Both the position numbers and the translations under genes were made by a program. The notes beneath the pieces are model-generated. The model saw only the letters and a list, made by a program, of their open reading frames with translations, ran no database searches and was not told where the DNA came from. Shown here one piece after another: positions 23,339 to 31,966 of a stretch of DNA of 40,469 nt (positions are counted from its first letter, which is position 1; every line of letters begins with the position of its first letter). This stretch comes from JBCBJX01 sp038522735 (GTDB taxonomy: Bacteria; Pseudomonadota; Alphaproteobacteria; Caulobacterales; Parvularculaceae): NCBI GenBank assembly GCA_038522735.1, contig JBCBJX010000017.1:1-40469 (forward strand), in the 5' to 3' direction.

Positions 23339-25498
23339 ATGCTGAGAGTTCTCGCCAGCCTGTTCGTATTGCTCGCCGTGCTGACGCCGGTCCGCGCCGC
23401 CGAAGTCGCGACGGGCCACGCACGCTCGGACCTCGTGCTCGCGCGCGAGGCCGCGGCGCCGGGCGGGACCGCGCTCATCGCCTTCCGCCAGCAGCTTGAA
23501 ACCGGCTGGCACGTCTACTGGAAAAACTCCGGGACGACGGGGCAGCCGCTCTCGCTCACATGGAGCGCGCCCGAGGGCTACGCGGTCGGCGACATCCGGT
23601 TCCCGACGCCGAAAGCCAAGGCGACCGGGCCGATCGTCGATTACATCCTCGACGGCGCGCCGGTTTTCTTTATCCCCGTCGAGATCCCGGCGACAGCAAG
23701 GCCCGGCGAGCGCGTCCGCGTCTCCGCCGACGCCTACTGGCTGATCTGCGACGACGTCTGCGTTCCGGAAGAAGCGACCCTCAGCCTCGATATTCCGATT
23801 GCGGAGGACGTGGGCGCCGAAAAAGCGTTCGTCGCCGCCGCGCGCCGCACGCACCCGACGCCGCTGCCGGGCGAGGCGACCTTCGCCGCGGAGCCGGACC
23901 TTCTGGTCCTCCGCATCGCGAGCGAGACGCTCGACGGCGCCGACATCTGCTTCTTTCCCGAGGCGGAAGGCCTTGTGAGGCCCGCCGCCGCGCAGACCGA
24001 CGTCCGCCGGGACGGCGTCGCCGCCCTCGGGATGGCGCCGGATTTCAATTACGACCCTGACGGGCTTGAACGCCTGATCGGCGTTCTCCGCGTCGAGCGG
24101 AACGGCCGCGCCGTCGGTTACGAAATCGACGCGACCCGCGCGGATTTGGATCCGCGGCTCGCCGCCGCCCTCGCCGACAGGCTGGCTGGACGAGCTGACG
24201 GCGGACCGTCCTCGGGCTCCAGCAGCGAGCCCGTCTCCCTTACGGGCTGGCTCCTCGCCGTCGGCGCGGCGCTTATCGGCGGGCTCGTCCTCAACCTGAT
24301 GCCCTGCGTCTTTCCGATCGTCTTTTTGAAGGCGGCGGGCGTCGCGGACGCCGCCGCGCGCGGGGAGGCGGGCGAGGTGCGGGCCCATGCGCTCCTTTAC
24401 GCCGGGGGCGTCCTGTCCTCCTTCCTGGCGCTCGCCGCGCTGCTTTACGGGTTCCGGGCCGCGGGGGCGGATATCGGCTGGGGCTTTCATCTGCAGTCGC
24501 CCGCGGTGATCGGCGTGCTGACGGTGATCATGACCCTCGTCGGCCTTCACCTCGCCGGGCTTTTCGAAACGGGCGCGGGCCTGCAGCGGGCGGGCGGCGC
24601 GCTCCTCGGGACCATGGGCGGGAAGGGCGGCGCGTTCCTCACCGGCGTCCTCGCCGTCGCGCTCGCCGCGCCGTGCGTCGGGCCCTTCGTCGGGGGCGCC
24701 CTCGGCCTCGCCGTCGCTCAACCGGGCTTCGGCGGGCTCCTAGTCTTCGCCGGTCTCGGCCTCGGGCTCGCCGGCCCCTATCTCCTCCTCGCCGCCGCGC
24801 CGCAAGCCGCGCTCGTCCTGCCGAAGCCGGGGGCCTGGATGGTCCGGGTGCGTCAGGCGCTGGCGTTTCCCGTCTTTGGAACCGCGGTTTGGCTTCTCTG
24901 GGTCGCGAGCGTGCAGGCGGGCGAGATCGCGGTTCTTTATATCGGGGGCGCCGCCCTCGCCGCGGGTTTCGCCGCCTGGGCGCTCTCCATCGCGCCGTCC
25001 GGCGGCGTCCCCCGCCGCGCCGCCCAGGCGCTCGCCGCCGTCGCAGCGCTTGCGGGCGTCTTCGCCCTGACGCTTCCAACGCCGGCTCCGCAGGCCTACG
25101 CCGGCGCCGCGCCCGCGGGCGGGCGGCTGCAGTCCGTGGCGTATACAGAGGATGCGGTCGAGACCCTGCGCGCCTACGGCCGGCCGGTGTTCGTTGAATT
25201 CACCGCGGCCTGGTGCGTCACCTGCCAGTTCAACAAGCAGACGGTTCTGAAGCGCCCCGCCGTGGAGGCCGCCTTCCGCGCCGCCGACGCGGCTTATGTC
25301 GTCGGCGACTGGACGAACCGCGACCCGGCGATCACCGCGGCGCTGGAAGCCCAGGGCCGCTCCGGCGTCCCGCTTTATCTCTATTACGCGCCGGGGGCCG
25401 CCGAGCCCGATATCCTGCCGCAGACACTCACCGTCGATCTCGTCGCCTCGCTATTCGAAACGGGATCCGCCGACATCGCGCTCAAAACCACCCCGTAA
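23339..25498 (+). CDS. ScsB/DsbD-like transmembrane thiol reductase
   Basis: A 719-residue inner-membrane protein that carries reducing power from cytosolic thioredoxin to the periplasm. The start ATG 23339 begins a signal peptide (to about residue 20, VRA-AEV). The N-terminal periplasmic domain (21-290) has the Cys137/Cys141 pair in LICDDVCVPEE. The membrane core (about 295-590) holds eight or so helices with the redox cysteines in LNLMPCVFPIVFLK and LAAPCVGPFVGG. The C-terminal thioredoxin domain has the CVTC active site at 626-629 in FTAAWCVTCQFNKQ. The extended N-terminal domain with CxxxC is the ScsB type rather than E. coli DsbD. A redoxin gene follows 11 bases on, probably a partner. 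Confidence 0.93.
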   Translation: MLRVLASLFVLLAVLTPVRAAEVATGHARSDLVLAREAAAPGGTALIAFRQQLETGWHVYWKNSGTTGQPLSLTWSAPEGYAVGDIRFPTPKAKATGPIVDYILDGAPVFFIPVEIPATARPGERVRVSADAYWLICDDVCVPEEATLSLDIPIAEDVGAEKAFVAAARRTHPTPLPGEATFAAEPDLLVLRIASETLDGADICFFPEAEGLVRPAAAQTDVRRDGVAALGMAPDFNYDPDGLERLIGVLRVERNGRAVGYEIDATRADLDPRLAAALADRLAGRADGGPSSGSSSEPVSLTGWLLAVGAALIGGLVLNLMPCVFPIVFLKAAGVADAAARGEAGEVRAHALLYAGGVLSSFLALAALLYGFRAAGADIGWGFHLQSPAVIGVLTVIMTLVGLHLAGLFETGAGLQRAGGALLGTMGGKGGAFLTGVLAVALAAPCVGPFVGGALGLAVAQPGFGGLLVFAGLGLGLAGPYLLLAAAPQAALVLPKPGAWMVRVRQALAFPVFGTAVWLLWVASVQAGEIAVLYIGGAALAAGFAAWALSIAPSGGVPRRAAQALAAVAALAGVFALTLPTPAPQAYAGAAPAGGRLQSVAYTEDAVETLRAYGRPVFVEFTAAWCVTCQFNKQTVLKRPAVEAAFRAADAAYVVGDWTNRDPAITAALEAQGRSGVPLYLYYAPGAAEPDILPQTLTVDLVASLFETGSADIALKTTP

Positions 25499-25509
25499 GG
25501 AGACGACTG

Positions 25510-26112
25510 ATGATCCGCACGACAATCGCTTCGCTCGCCGTCCTCGCCCTCGCCGCGACGCCCGCCGCCGCGGACGCACCGGTCGGCGCCAAGGCGCCCG
25601 CCTTTACGGGCCTCGCTTCGGACGGGACGACCGTCTCCCTCGCGGACTATGCGGGCGAGACTGTCATTCTCGAATGGACCAATCACGGCTGCCCCTACGT
25701 CAAGAAAGTCTATAACGGCGGCGTCATGCAGGACCTGCAGGCGGCCGCGGCCGAGCAGGACGTCGTCTGGCTCACCATCATCTCCTCCGCCCCCGGAAAA
25801 CAGGGCCATGTGCGCGCCGACGAGGCGAACGAGCTCTCCGAAACCCGCGGCGCGAACCCGGCGAAGGTGATCCTCGATCCGAAAGGCAAGATCGGCCGCG
25901 CCTACGGCGCCGTCACCACGCCCCACATGTTCGTCATCGACCCGGAAGGCGTCGTTCAGTATGCGGGCGCCATCGACGACCGCCCGACCTCCGATCCCGC
26001 GTCCCTTGAGGGCGCGACCAATTACGTCCGCCTCGCCATGAACCACATGGCCGCGGGCGAGCCGGTCGAGGTCGCCCAGACCCAGCCCTACGGCTGCTCG
26101 GTCAAGTACTGA
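25510..26112 (+). CDS. Periplasmic thioredoxin/peroxiredoxin-like protein
   Basis: A 200-residue exported redoxin. The signal peptide ends near AAA-DAPVG (about 20-22). The AhpC/TSA-like fold is shown by VGAKAPAFTGLASDGT, LADYAGETVILEWTN and VTTPHMFVIDPEGVVQYAGAIDD. The active-site segment is NHGCPYVKK: one Cys (61), with Val in place of the resolving Cys of CxxC. A second Cys (196) lies in the conserved C-terminal PYGCSVKY and may be the resolving residue. With ScsB/DsbD just upstream, electron delivery to this protein is a reasonable inference. Its TGA overlaps the ATG of the next gene. Confidence 0.9.
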   Translation: MIRTTIASLAVLALAATPAAADAPVGAKAPAFTGLASDGTTVSLADYAGETVILEWTNHGCPYVKKVYNGGVMQDLQAAAAEQDVVWLTIISSAPGKQGHVRADEANELSETRGANPAKVILDPKGKIGRAYGAVTTPHMFVIDPEGVVQYAGAIDDRPTSDPASLEGATNYVRLAMNHMAAGEPVEVAQTQPYGCSVKY

Positions 26113-26489
26113 TGCGCGCGGCGGCCTTCGTCCTCGGCCTCGCGCTGATCGGGTCGGCCGCGGCCGCCGCCGACCCGGCCGATCTCGTCGGGGAATGGAC
26201 GGTGGACCTGCGCCCGACGCCGGACGCGCCGGCCTATTATCAGCCGATGACCTTCGTCGAGAAGGACGGCTCCCTCGTCGCTACGTTCTACGGTTCCTCA
26301 GGCCTTGAGCTGCGGTTCAACGCGGAATTCGGCGCGCTCCACTTCGCGTTCGTCACCCGCGACCGGTCGGGCCCCTACAATCATTCGGGCGTCCTGCTGC
26401 CGGACGGGACGATTACCGGCCGCACCCACTCGATCGGCCGGGATTTCCTCTCGGTCTGGACGGCGCGGCGCGCGGACGCGACCGAGTAG
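26112..26489 (+). CDS. Small secreted beta-rich protein, unknown
   Basis: A 125-residue exported protein: the signal peptide MRAAAFVLGLALIGSAAAA is cleaved near residue 20. The mature chain looks like a small barrel: LVGEWTVDLRP, YYQPMTFVEKDGSLVATFYGSSGLELRFN, LHFAFVTRDRSGPYNHSGVLLPDGTITGRTHSIGRDFLSVWTARR. The GEW start and alternating strands recall lipocalin-like folds, but I cannot assign a family. It contains no cysteine. It is translationally coupled to the redoxin gene (TGATG), so it may belong to the same periplasmic thiol or oxidative stress module. Confidence 0.75.
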   Translation: MRAAAFVLGLALIGSAAAAADPADLVGEWTVDLRPTPDAPAYYQPMTFVEKDGSLVATFYGSSGLELRFNAEFGALHFAFVTRDRSGPYNHSGVLLPDGTITGRTHSIGRDFLSVWTARRADATE

Positions 26490-26589
26490 CCGGCCAGAGC
26501 GCGCCTTGACGGCGGCGGCGAGGGCTGACACGCCGTCATGCCGCCGCCCCCAACGCCCGACAAAACCGGCGGCCCGATGAAGGCGACCC

Positions 26590-28254
26590 ATGACCCTCAT
26601 TTCGTCCTCCGCGGAGTGGAAGGCGCTCGCAAAGCTCGCCGACAAGCTGGCGGGCCAGCCCGTCCGCAAGATGTTCGATCAGGACCCCGGCCGCGCCGCG
26701 CGTTTCTCCGGCGAGGCGGCGGGGCTCTTTATCGATTTCTCGAAGAACAAGATCACCGACGAGGTGATGGAGGGGCTTCTCGCCCTCGCCGCGAAGACGG
26801 GGCTCGTCGCGCGGCGGGCGGACATGTTCGCCGGCGCGCCGATCAACACGACCGAAAACAGGGCCGTCCTCCACACGGCCCTGCGCGATCTCGCCAAGCG
26901 CGAGCGCGTCGTCGACGGGGAGGACGTCGCGCCCCTCGTGCAGCAGGAACTCGACCGCATGCGGCGGTTCTCCGACGCCGTGCACTCCGGCGCCCGCAAG
27001 GGTTTCTCCGGCGAGCCGCTGACGACCGTGGTCAATATCGGCATCGGCGGCTCCGATCTCGGGCCCGTCATGGTCGTGGAGGCCTTGAAGCCATACTGGC
27101 TGAAGGGCCGGCGGACGCGCTTCGTCTCCAATGTCGATGGCGCTCAGATTGCGGAGGTTCTCGCCGAAGCCGACCCCGCCCGTACGCTTTTCATCGTCGC
27201 CTCGAAGACCTTCACCACCCAGGAGACCATGACCAACGCCCGCACGGCGCGGGAGTGGTTCCTCTCCCAGGAGGGCGTGCAGGACAGCGATGTCGCGAAG
27301 CACTTCATCGCTCTGTCCACCAATGAAGAGAAGGTGACGGCGTTCGGGATCGCGGAAGAGAACATGTTCCGCTTCTGGGACTGGGTCGGCGGGCGCTATT
27401 CCCTCTGGTCGGCGATCGGACTTTCCATCGCCCTGCAGGTCGGTTTCGAGCGGTTCCGGGAGCTGCTCGCCGGCGCCCACGCTATGGACAATCACTTTCA
27501 AGAGGCGGATCTTCCGGAGAACTTGCCGGCGCTCCTCGCCCTCGTCGGCGTCTGGAACCGAAATTTCCTCGGCGCGCCGGCCCACGCGGTCCTCCCATAT
27601 GACCAGAGCCTGCACCGGCTGCCCGCCTATCTGCAGCAGGCGGATATGGAATCGAACGGGAAGGGCGTGACGACCGACGGCAAGCGCCTCGCAGCGCCCG
27701 CGGGTCCGGTGGTTTTCGGCGAGCCGGGCACGAACGGCCAGCACTCCTTCCATCAGCTCATCCATCAGGGGGCGGAGCCCGTCTCCTGCGATTTCATCCT
27801 GCCCGCCCGCTCCCACGCGCCGACGGGCGACCACCATGAAAAGCTGATCGCGAACGCCCTCGCGCAGGCCGCAGCCCTGATGCGCGGCAAGACCGAGGAC
27901 GAGGCGCGCCGCGAGCTCGAAGCCGAAGGCTACGCCGAAGCCGCCGTCGACGCCCTCGCGCCCCACAAGACCTTCACCGGCGACCGCCCGGCGACGACGA
28001 TCCTGCTGGACGCGCTGACGCCCAAAACCCTCGGCGCCCTGATCGCCCTTTATGAGCACAAGATCTTCTTCCAGGGAGTGATCTGGGGCGTGAACTCCTT
28101 CGATCAGTGGGGCGTCGAACTCGGTAAGCAGCTTGCAAAGAAGATCCTGCCGGAGATCGCTCCGTTGGGAGAGGAGAAGCCGGCGGCCGAGGGCCACGAC
28201 GCTTCCACGAACGCGTTGATTGATCGCGTCAATGCGATGCGGCGGGGGGCGTGA
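26590..28254 (+). CDS. pgi: Glucose-6-phosphate isomerase
   Basis: Interconverts glucose-6-phosphate and fructose-6-phosphate in glycolysis and gluconeogenesis. The 554-residue sequence carries the SIS fold with NIGIGGSDLGPVMV, FIVASKTFTTQET, the signature FGEPGTNGQHSFHQLIHQG with the active-site Glu and His, and the second signature GVNSFDQWGVELGKQLA near the end. Length is normal for the bacterial type I enzyme. ATG 26590 follows AAGGCG. The preceding 100 bases hold no other gene. Repeat copy B follows the stop. Confidence 0.97.
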   Translation: MTLISSSAEWKALAKLADKLAGQPVRKMFDQDPGRAARFSGEAAGLFIDFSKNKITDEVMEGLLALAAKTGLVARRADMFAGAPINTTENRAVLHTALRDLAKRERVVDGEDVAPLVQQELDRMRRFSDAVHSGARKGFSGEPLTTVVNIGIGGSDLGPVMVVEALKPYWLKGRRTRFVSNVDGAQIAEVLAEADPARTLFIVASKTFTTQETMTNARTAREWFLSQEGVQDSDVAKHFIALSTNEEKVTAFGIAEENMFRFWDWVGGRYSLWSAIGLSIALQVGFERFRELLAGAHAMDNHFQEADLPENLPALLALVGVWNRNFLGAPAHAVLPYDQSLHRLPAYLQQADMESNGKGVTTDGKRLAAPAGPVVFGEPGTNGQHSFHQLIHQGAEPVSCDFILPARSHAPTGDHHEKLIANALAQAAALMRGKTEDEARRELEAEGYAEAAVDALAPHKTFTGDRPATTILLDALTPKTLGALIALYEHKIFFQGVIWGVNSFDQWGVELGKQLAKKILPEIAPLGEEKPAAEGHDASTNALIDRVNAMRRGA

Positions 28255-28261
28255 GTTAAGC

Positions 28262-28354
28262 CGTCCTTCGTGACGCCCGCTGCGCGGGCTCCTCAGGACG
28301 AAGACTGCACTGAACTTCGTCCTGAGGAACGGCGAAGCCGCGTCACGAAGGACG
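28262..28354. repeat. Dispersed inverted repeat, copy B
   Basis: Perfect 15-base outer arms CGTCCTTCGTGACGC and GCGTCACGAAGGACG enclose a nearly perfect inner pair, CTCCTCAGGACGAAG and CTTCGTCCTGAGGAA, so the 93 bases fold as a two-stage hairpin. Between pgi and hisS on the plus strand; it may stop or protect the pgi transcript. The GGCTCCTCAGGA core and GGCGAAGCCGCGT are shared with copy C. Confidence 0.92.
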
Positions 28355-28403
28355 ACTGGTCAGAGCTGAGTTTGAGCGAAGAAAAAGCAGACTAAAGAGC
28401 ACC

Positions 28404-29891
28404 GTGGCCAAAAAAGAAAAATCCTTCCGACCCAAGGCGCGGGTTCCGCGCGGCTTCCGCGACCGGACGGGTGCGGAGCTCGACGCCGAGCGCGCCGTCC
28501 TTGAAAAAGTGACGGGCGTCTACCGCGCTTACGGCTTCGACGAGCTGCAGACGTCATCGTTCGAGTACGCCGACGCCCTCGGCAAGTTTCTGCCGGACGC
28601 CGACCGTCCGAACCAAGGTGTCTTCTCGCTGCAGGACGATGACGAGCAGTGGATGGCGCTGCGCTATGATCTGACGGCGCCGCTCGCCCGCTTCGTCGCC
28701 GAGCATTACGACGCCCTGCCGAAGCCTTATCGCCGCTTCGCCGTCGGGACCGTCTGGCGCAATGAAAAGCCGGGGCCGGGGCGCTATCGCGAATTCACCC
28801 AGTGCGACGCCGATTCAGTCGGCGCGCCGGCGCCCCATGCGGATGCGGAGATCTGCGCCATGTTCGCCGATGCGGTGGAGGCCGCCGGCGTTCCGCGCGG
28901 GGACTATCAGATCCGAATCAACGACCGGAAGGCCCTGAACGGCCTGATGGAGACCATCGGGATCGCGGGAGACGACCACGCCGGGACGCGCCTCGCCGTG
29001 CTCCGCGCCATGGACAAGCTTGATCGTCTGGGGCCGGAGGGCGTCGCGCTCCTTCTCGGCGCCGGTCGCAAGGATGAAAGCGGCGACTACACCGAAGGCG
29101 CGAAGCTCGCCGACCCCGCCATCGAAACCGTGCTCGCCTTCATGGCGGGCTCGGAGGGATCGAACGCCGCGACGGTCGATCGCCTCTCGAACCTCATCGG
29201 CGGCTCCGAAGACGGCGCGAAAGGCGTCGCCGATCTCGCCGCCATCGCCGGGACCCTGAAGGCCCTCGGCTATGAGGTTGAACGCGCGAAGATCGACCTC
29301 TCTATTGTCCGTGGTCTGGAATACTACACCGGACCCGTCTTCGAAGCCGAACTTACTTTCGAGATCGAGGACGAGAAGGGCCGCCCGGTGCGCGTCGGCT
29401 CCGTCGGCGGGGGCGGGCGCTATGACGATCTCGTCAAGCGCTTCAAGGGCGTTGAAGTACCGGCTGTCGGCGTCTCGGTCGGCGTTTCGCGGCTGGTGAC
29501 GGCGCTCTCCATGCGGAGCGAGGGCGGTGCGGAGGCGCGGGGGCCGGTGGTCGTCCTCGCCCTCGACGGCGAGCGGATGGCGGACTACCAGCAGATGGCC
29601 CGCGAGCTGCGCGCGGCCGGCGTCCGGGCGGAGGTCTATCTCGGCGGCTCCGGCATGCGCGCGCAGATGAAGTATGCGGACAAACGCCACGCCCCGGTCG
29701 CCGTCATCGAAGGCGAGGACGAGCGCGCCGCCGGCGAGGTGACGATCAAGGATCTCATCCTCGGCGCGGAGATGGCGACGTCCATCGACGACAACAGGAC
29801 CTGGCGCGAGGATCAGCCCGCCCAGTTTTCCGTCCCCCGCGCGAAACTCGTCGAGGCGGTGAAAGAGACCCTCGCCCGCGAGCGGGGGTGA
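28404..29891 (+). CDS. hisS: Histidyl-tRNA synthetase, divergent alphaproteobacterial type
   Basis: Charges tRNA-His. The 495-residue class II synthetase has motif 2 as RRFAVGTVWRNEKPGPGRYR (110-129) followed by EFTQCDAD, the His-binding loop RGLEYYTGPVFEAE (about 308-321) and motif 3 as GGGGRYDDL. The motif 2 loop (WRNEKPGPGRYREFTQCDAD) is of the divergent alphaproteobacterial kind, not the canonical RHERPQ-type. That clade is known to have co-evolved with tRNA-His lacking the otherwise universal extra G at position -1. The tRNA gene is not in this window, so that trait is inferred. The start is GTG 28404 after AAAGAG. Confidence 0.95.
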   Translation: MAKKEKSFRPKARVPRGFRDRTGAELDAERAVLEKVTGVYRAYGFDELQTSSFEYADALGKFLPDADRPNQGVFSLQDDDEQWMALRYDLTAPLARFVAEHYDALPKPYRRFAVGTVWRNEKPGPGRYREFTQCDADSVGAPAPHADAEICAMFADAVEAAGVPRGDYQIRINDRKALNGLMETIGIAGDDHAGTRLAVLRAMDKLDRLGPEGVALLLGAGRKDESGDYTEGAKLADPAIETVLAFMAGSEGSNAATVDRLSNLIGGSEDGAKGVADLAAIAGTLKALGYEVERAKIDLSIVRGLEYYTGPVFEAELTFEIEDEKGRPVRVGSVGGGGRYDDLVKRFKGVEVPAVGVSVGVSRLVTALSMRSEGGAEARGPVVVLALDGERMADYQQMARELRAAGVRAEVYLGGSGMRAQMKYADKRHAPVAVIEGEDERAAGEVTIKDLILGAEMATSIDDNRTWREDQPAQFSVPRAKLVEAVKETLARERG

Positions 29892-29918
29892 TGGCGTGTC
29901 GGAAGCCGCGCACGCGCA

Positions 29919-30020
29919 GCCATCCTTCGAGCCGCCCGCTTTGCAGGCTCCTCAGGATGAGCATCCCGCCTGCCTGACGCTCCTCCTGAGGAGCGGCGAA
30001 GCCGCGTCTCGAAGGATGGC
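29919..30020. repeat. Dispersed inverted repeat, copy C
   Basis: Outer arms GCCATCCTTCGAG (29919-29931) and CTCGAAGGATGGC (30008-30020) are perfect 13-base complements. The inner arms GGCTCCTCAGGATGAGC and GCTCCTCCTGAGGAGC pair imperfectly. It fills most of the gap between hisS and the acyltransferase gene. Same element as copies A and B. Confidence 0.92.
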
Positions 30021-30071
30021 CGCAGGCGCCTCGACCGGCTATTTCCCGCGTGCCGCATGAGCGAGGATCGC

Positions 30072-31151
30072 ATGACTTACCGCAGCCTGCAGGGCCTTCG
30101 GGCCGTCGCGGTGCTGATGGTCGTCCTTCTCCACGTCGCTCTCACCGAAGTCCGGTTCGCGAACGGCGCCGCGATTGATTTTCGCCTCGGTGAGATCGGC
30201 GGGGCGGGGGTCGATCTCTTTTTCGTTCTCTCCGGCTTCATCATGATGCATGTGACGCGCGGGCTTGCGGGCGGCGCGCAGGGCGCCGCCCGGTTCGCGG
30301 CGGCGCGGGCCTTGCGCATCTATCCCTTGCACTGGGTCGTCAGCCTGCCGCTGCTCGCGGTCTTCGTCGCGGCGCCTGATCTTATCAACGCATCGCAAGC
30401 GGCGGCGCCGAACCTCGTCGCATCGTTCCTTCTTCTGCCTGCGGAGGGGCTGCCGCTCAATCCGGTCGCGTGGACGCTGGAGCACGAGATGTACTTCTAT
30501 CTCGTCTTCGCTCTCGTCCTCGTCGCCGCGCCCGGCCGGTGGCGCCTGCCGGCGCTCTGCGCGTGGATGTTCGCCGTCGTCGCCGGATCGATCGCCTACG
30601 GACCCGGCGCGCCGCCCGCTCTGCAGCTTCTCTTCCATCCGCTGTCGGCGGAGTTCTTTCTCGGCGCCGTCGCGGGCGCCCTCGCAGAGCGCGCGCCGCC
30701 GCGCGGACGGCTCATTTTCGCAATCGGCCTCGCGCTCTTTCTGGCGGCGCTCGTCTGGCGCGCGGTCTTCGATCCGGACGCGATGTTCCCGGTGCGATGG
30801 GAGCGTGTCCTCCTCTTCGGGCCCGGCGCGACGCTGATGGTGCTGGGGGCCGCCGTCGCCGAGAGCTCGGGGCGAGGCCTCCCGAACCCCGCCTGGACCG
30901 TGCGCCTCGGGGATGCATCCTATGCGATCTATCTCGCCCACGTGCCGGCGATCGTCGCTGTCGGCCGCCTCTGGGCGCCGGTGGACGGGCCGGGCCTCTC
31001 GGACAATGTCGCTGCGGTTCTCGCCATGACGGCTGCGGGGGTCGGCGCGGGATACGCGGCGCACGTCCTCGTCGAACGCCGGCTCCTGCGCGCCGCCCGC
31101 GCGCTCCGTGATCTGCTCGACGTCCGACTAAGCGGGCGACAGAGCGCGTAA
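30072..31151 (+). CDS. Acyltransferase 3 family membrane protein
   Basis: A 359-residue inner-membrane O-acyltransferase (OafA/YrhL group) with about ten helices. It opens with SLQGLRAVAVLMVVLLH, the conserved Arg and catalytic-type His in the first helix, then GGAGVDLFFVLSGFIMMHVT, and RIYPLHWV in the loop before helix 3, all hallmarks of the family. Such enzymes acetylate or otherwise acylate cell-surface glycans, peptidoglycan or small molecules; the acceptor is not readable. ATG 30072 is preferred to ATG 30057 because AGGA lies at good spacing before it. The last 24 bases overlap tail to tail the end of marC. Confidence 0.92.
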   Translation: MTYRSLQGLRAVAVLMVVLLHVALTEVRFANGAAIDFRLGEIGGAGVDLFFVLSGFIMMHVTRGLAGGAQGAARFAAARALRIYPLHWVVSLPLLAVFVAAPDLINASQAAAPNLVASFLLLPAEGLPLNPVAWTLEHEMYFYLVFALVLVAAPGRWRLPALCAWMFAVVAGSIAYGPGAPPALQLLFHPLSAEFFLGAVAGALAERAPPRGRLIFAIGLALFLAALVWRAVFDPDAMFPVRWERVLLFGPGATLMVLGAAVAESSGRGLPNPAWTVRLGDASYAIYLAHVPAIVAVGRLWAPVDGPGLSDNVAAVLAMTAAGVGAGYAAHVLVERRLLRAARALRDLLDVRLSGRQSA

Positions 31152-31817
31152 CGCGGCCGACATCGGGCTGATCTCTTCGAAGAGGCCCTCGCGGACGCCG
31201 TCGAAAATGTACTGGGTCGACATCGCCATCAGCAGCATGCCGAGGATGCGCGAAACCATGTCCTGCCCCGTGCGGCCGAGGGCGTTCGCGATCGGCCCGG
31301 CGAAGGACATGATGCCGACGCCGATGAGGAGCGTGATCCCCACCGCGCCGAGAACGACGGCCTTGACGCCTGTCGCGGTCGCGCCCTCCGGCGCGTCGGA
31401 CTGCATGAGGAGCATCACCGTCGCGATGGCGCCGGGGCCCGCGAGGAGCGGCATGCCGACGGGGAAGAAGGCGACGTTCTCCCGCGCGGAGGCTTTCGGG
31501 CCCGGCGTTTTCGCGTCCCGCTCCTTGTTCGGCTCGAAGAACATCTGAAAGCCGAGGAGGAAGAGGAGGAGGCCGCCGGAGGCTCGGAAGGCCGCGAGCG
31601 ACGTCCCCAGATGATGCAGGATCTGGGCGCCGATGAGGCCGAAGACGGTGAGGATCGCAGCCGCGATGACCGCCGCCTGAAGCGCGATCGCGCGCTGGCG
31701 CGCCGGGGTGTCGTTGCGCGTCAGGGTGGCGAAAATCGGCGTCGCCATCAGGGGATCGATGACGATGAATAGCGTCAGAAACGACGAGAGGAAAAGCGAT
31801 GTGTAGGTCGTCAGCAT
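31128..31817 (-). CDS. MarC family integral membrane protein
   Basis: A 229-residue six-helix inner-membrane protein of the MarC/UPF0056 family. Signature parts are LFIVIDPLMATPIFATLTRN in the first helix region, FRASGGLLLFLLGFQMF, AFFPVGMPLLAGPGAIATVMLL and the terminal ILGMLLMAMSTQYIFDGV. The once-supposed multidrug role of MarC was not supported experimentally; the true function is unknown. ATG 31817 is the first codon in a good context. It lies on the far side of a strong terminator from the coiled-coil gene, so it is an independent transcript. Confidence 0.93.
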   Translation of the reverse strand: MLTTYTSLFLSSFLTLFIVIDPLMATPIFATLTRNDTPARQRAIALQAAVIAAAILTVFGLIGAQILHHLGTSLAAFRASGGLLLFLLGFQMFFEPNKERDAKTPGPKASARENVAFFPVGMPLLAGPGAIATVMLLMQSDAPEGATATGVKAVVLGAVGITLLIGVGIMSFAGPIANALGRTGQDMVSRILGMLLMAMSTQYIFDGVREGLFEEISPMSAALRALSPA

Positions 31818-31875
31818 GGGGCGAACCCTTCATGGGTCCGGCGCCGTCGTCCGATGCATGCGACAGCAGGCCGTG

Positions 31876-31907
31876 AAAAAACGGGGCTCCCGCGAAGGGA
31901 ACCCCGT
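31876..31907 (-). terminator. Rho-independent terminator after the coiled-coil protein gene
   Basis: On the minus strand, ACGGGGTTCCC (31907-31897), a 5-base loop and GGGAGCCCCGT (31891-31881) form an 11-bp stem with one G-T pair, followed directly by six T (31881-31876). It lies 60 bases beyond the stop of the coiled-coil gene at 31967 and isolates it from marC. Confidence 0.9.
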
Positions 31908-31966
31908 CTCACGTCTTAATGTGGGCTGACGCCGCGCCTTTCAAGGGGCGTGATCGCGCCTCGTCC

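Noticed and set aside
26536..28197. A 553-codon frame antisense to pgi, and similar long antisense frames opposite groEL and the TPR gene.
   Set aside because: Typical third-position GC shadow frames; the sense products are unmistakable.
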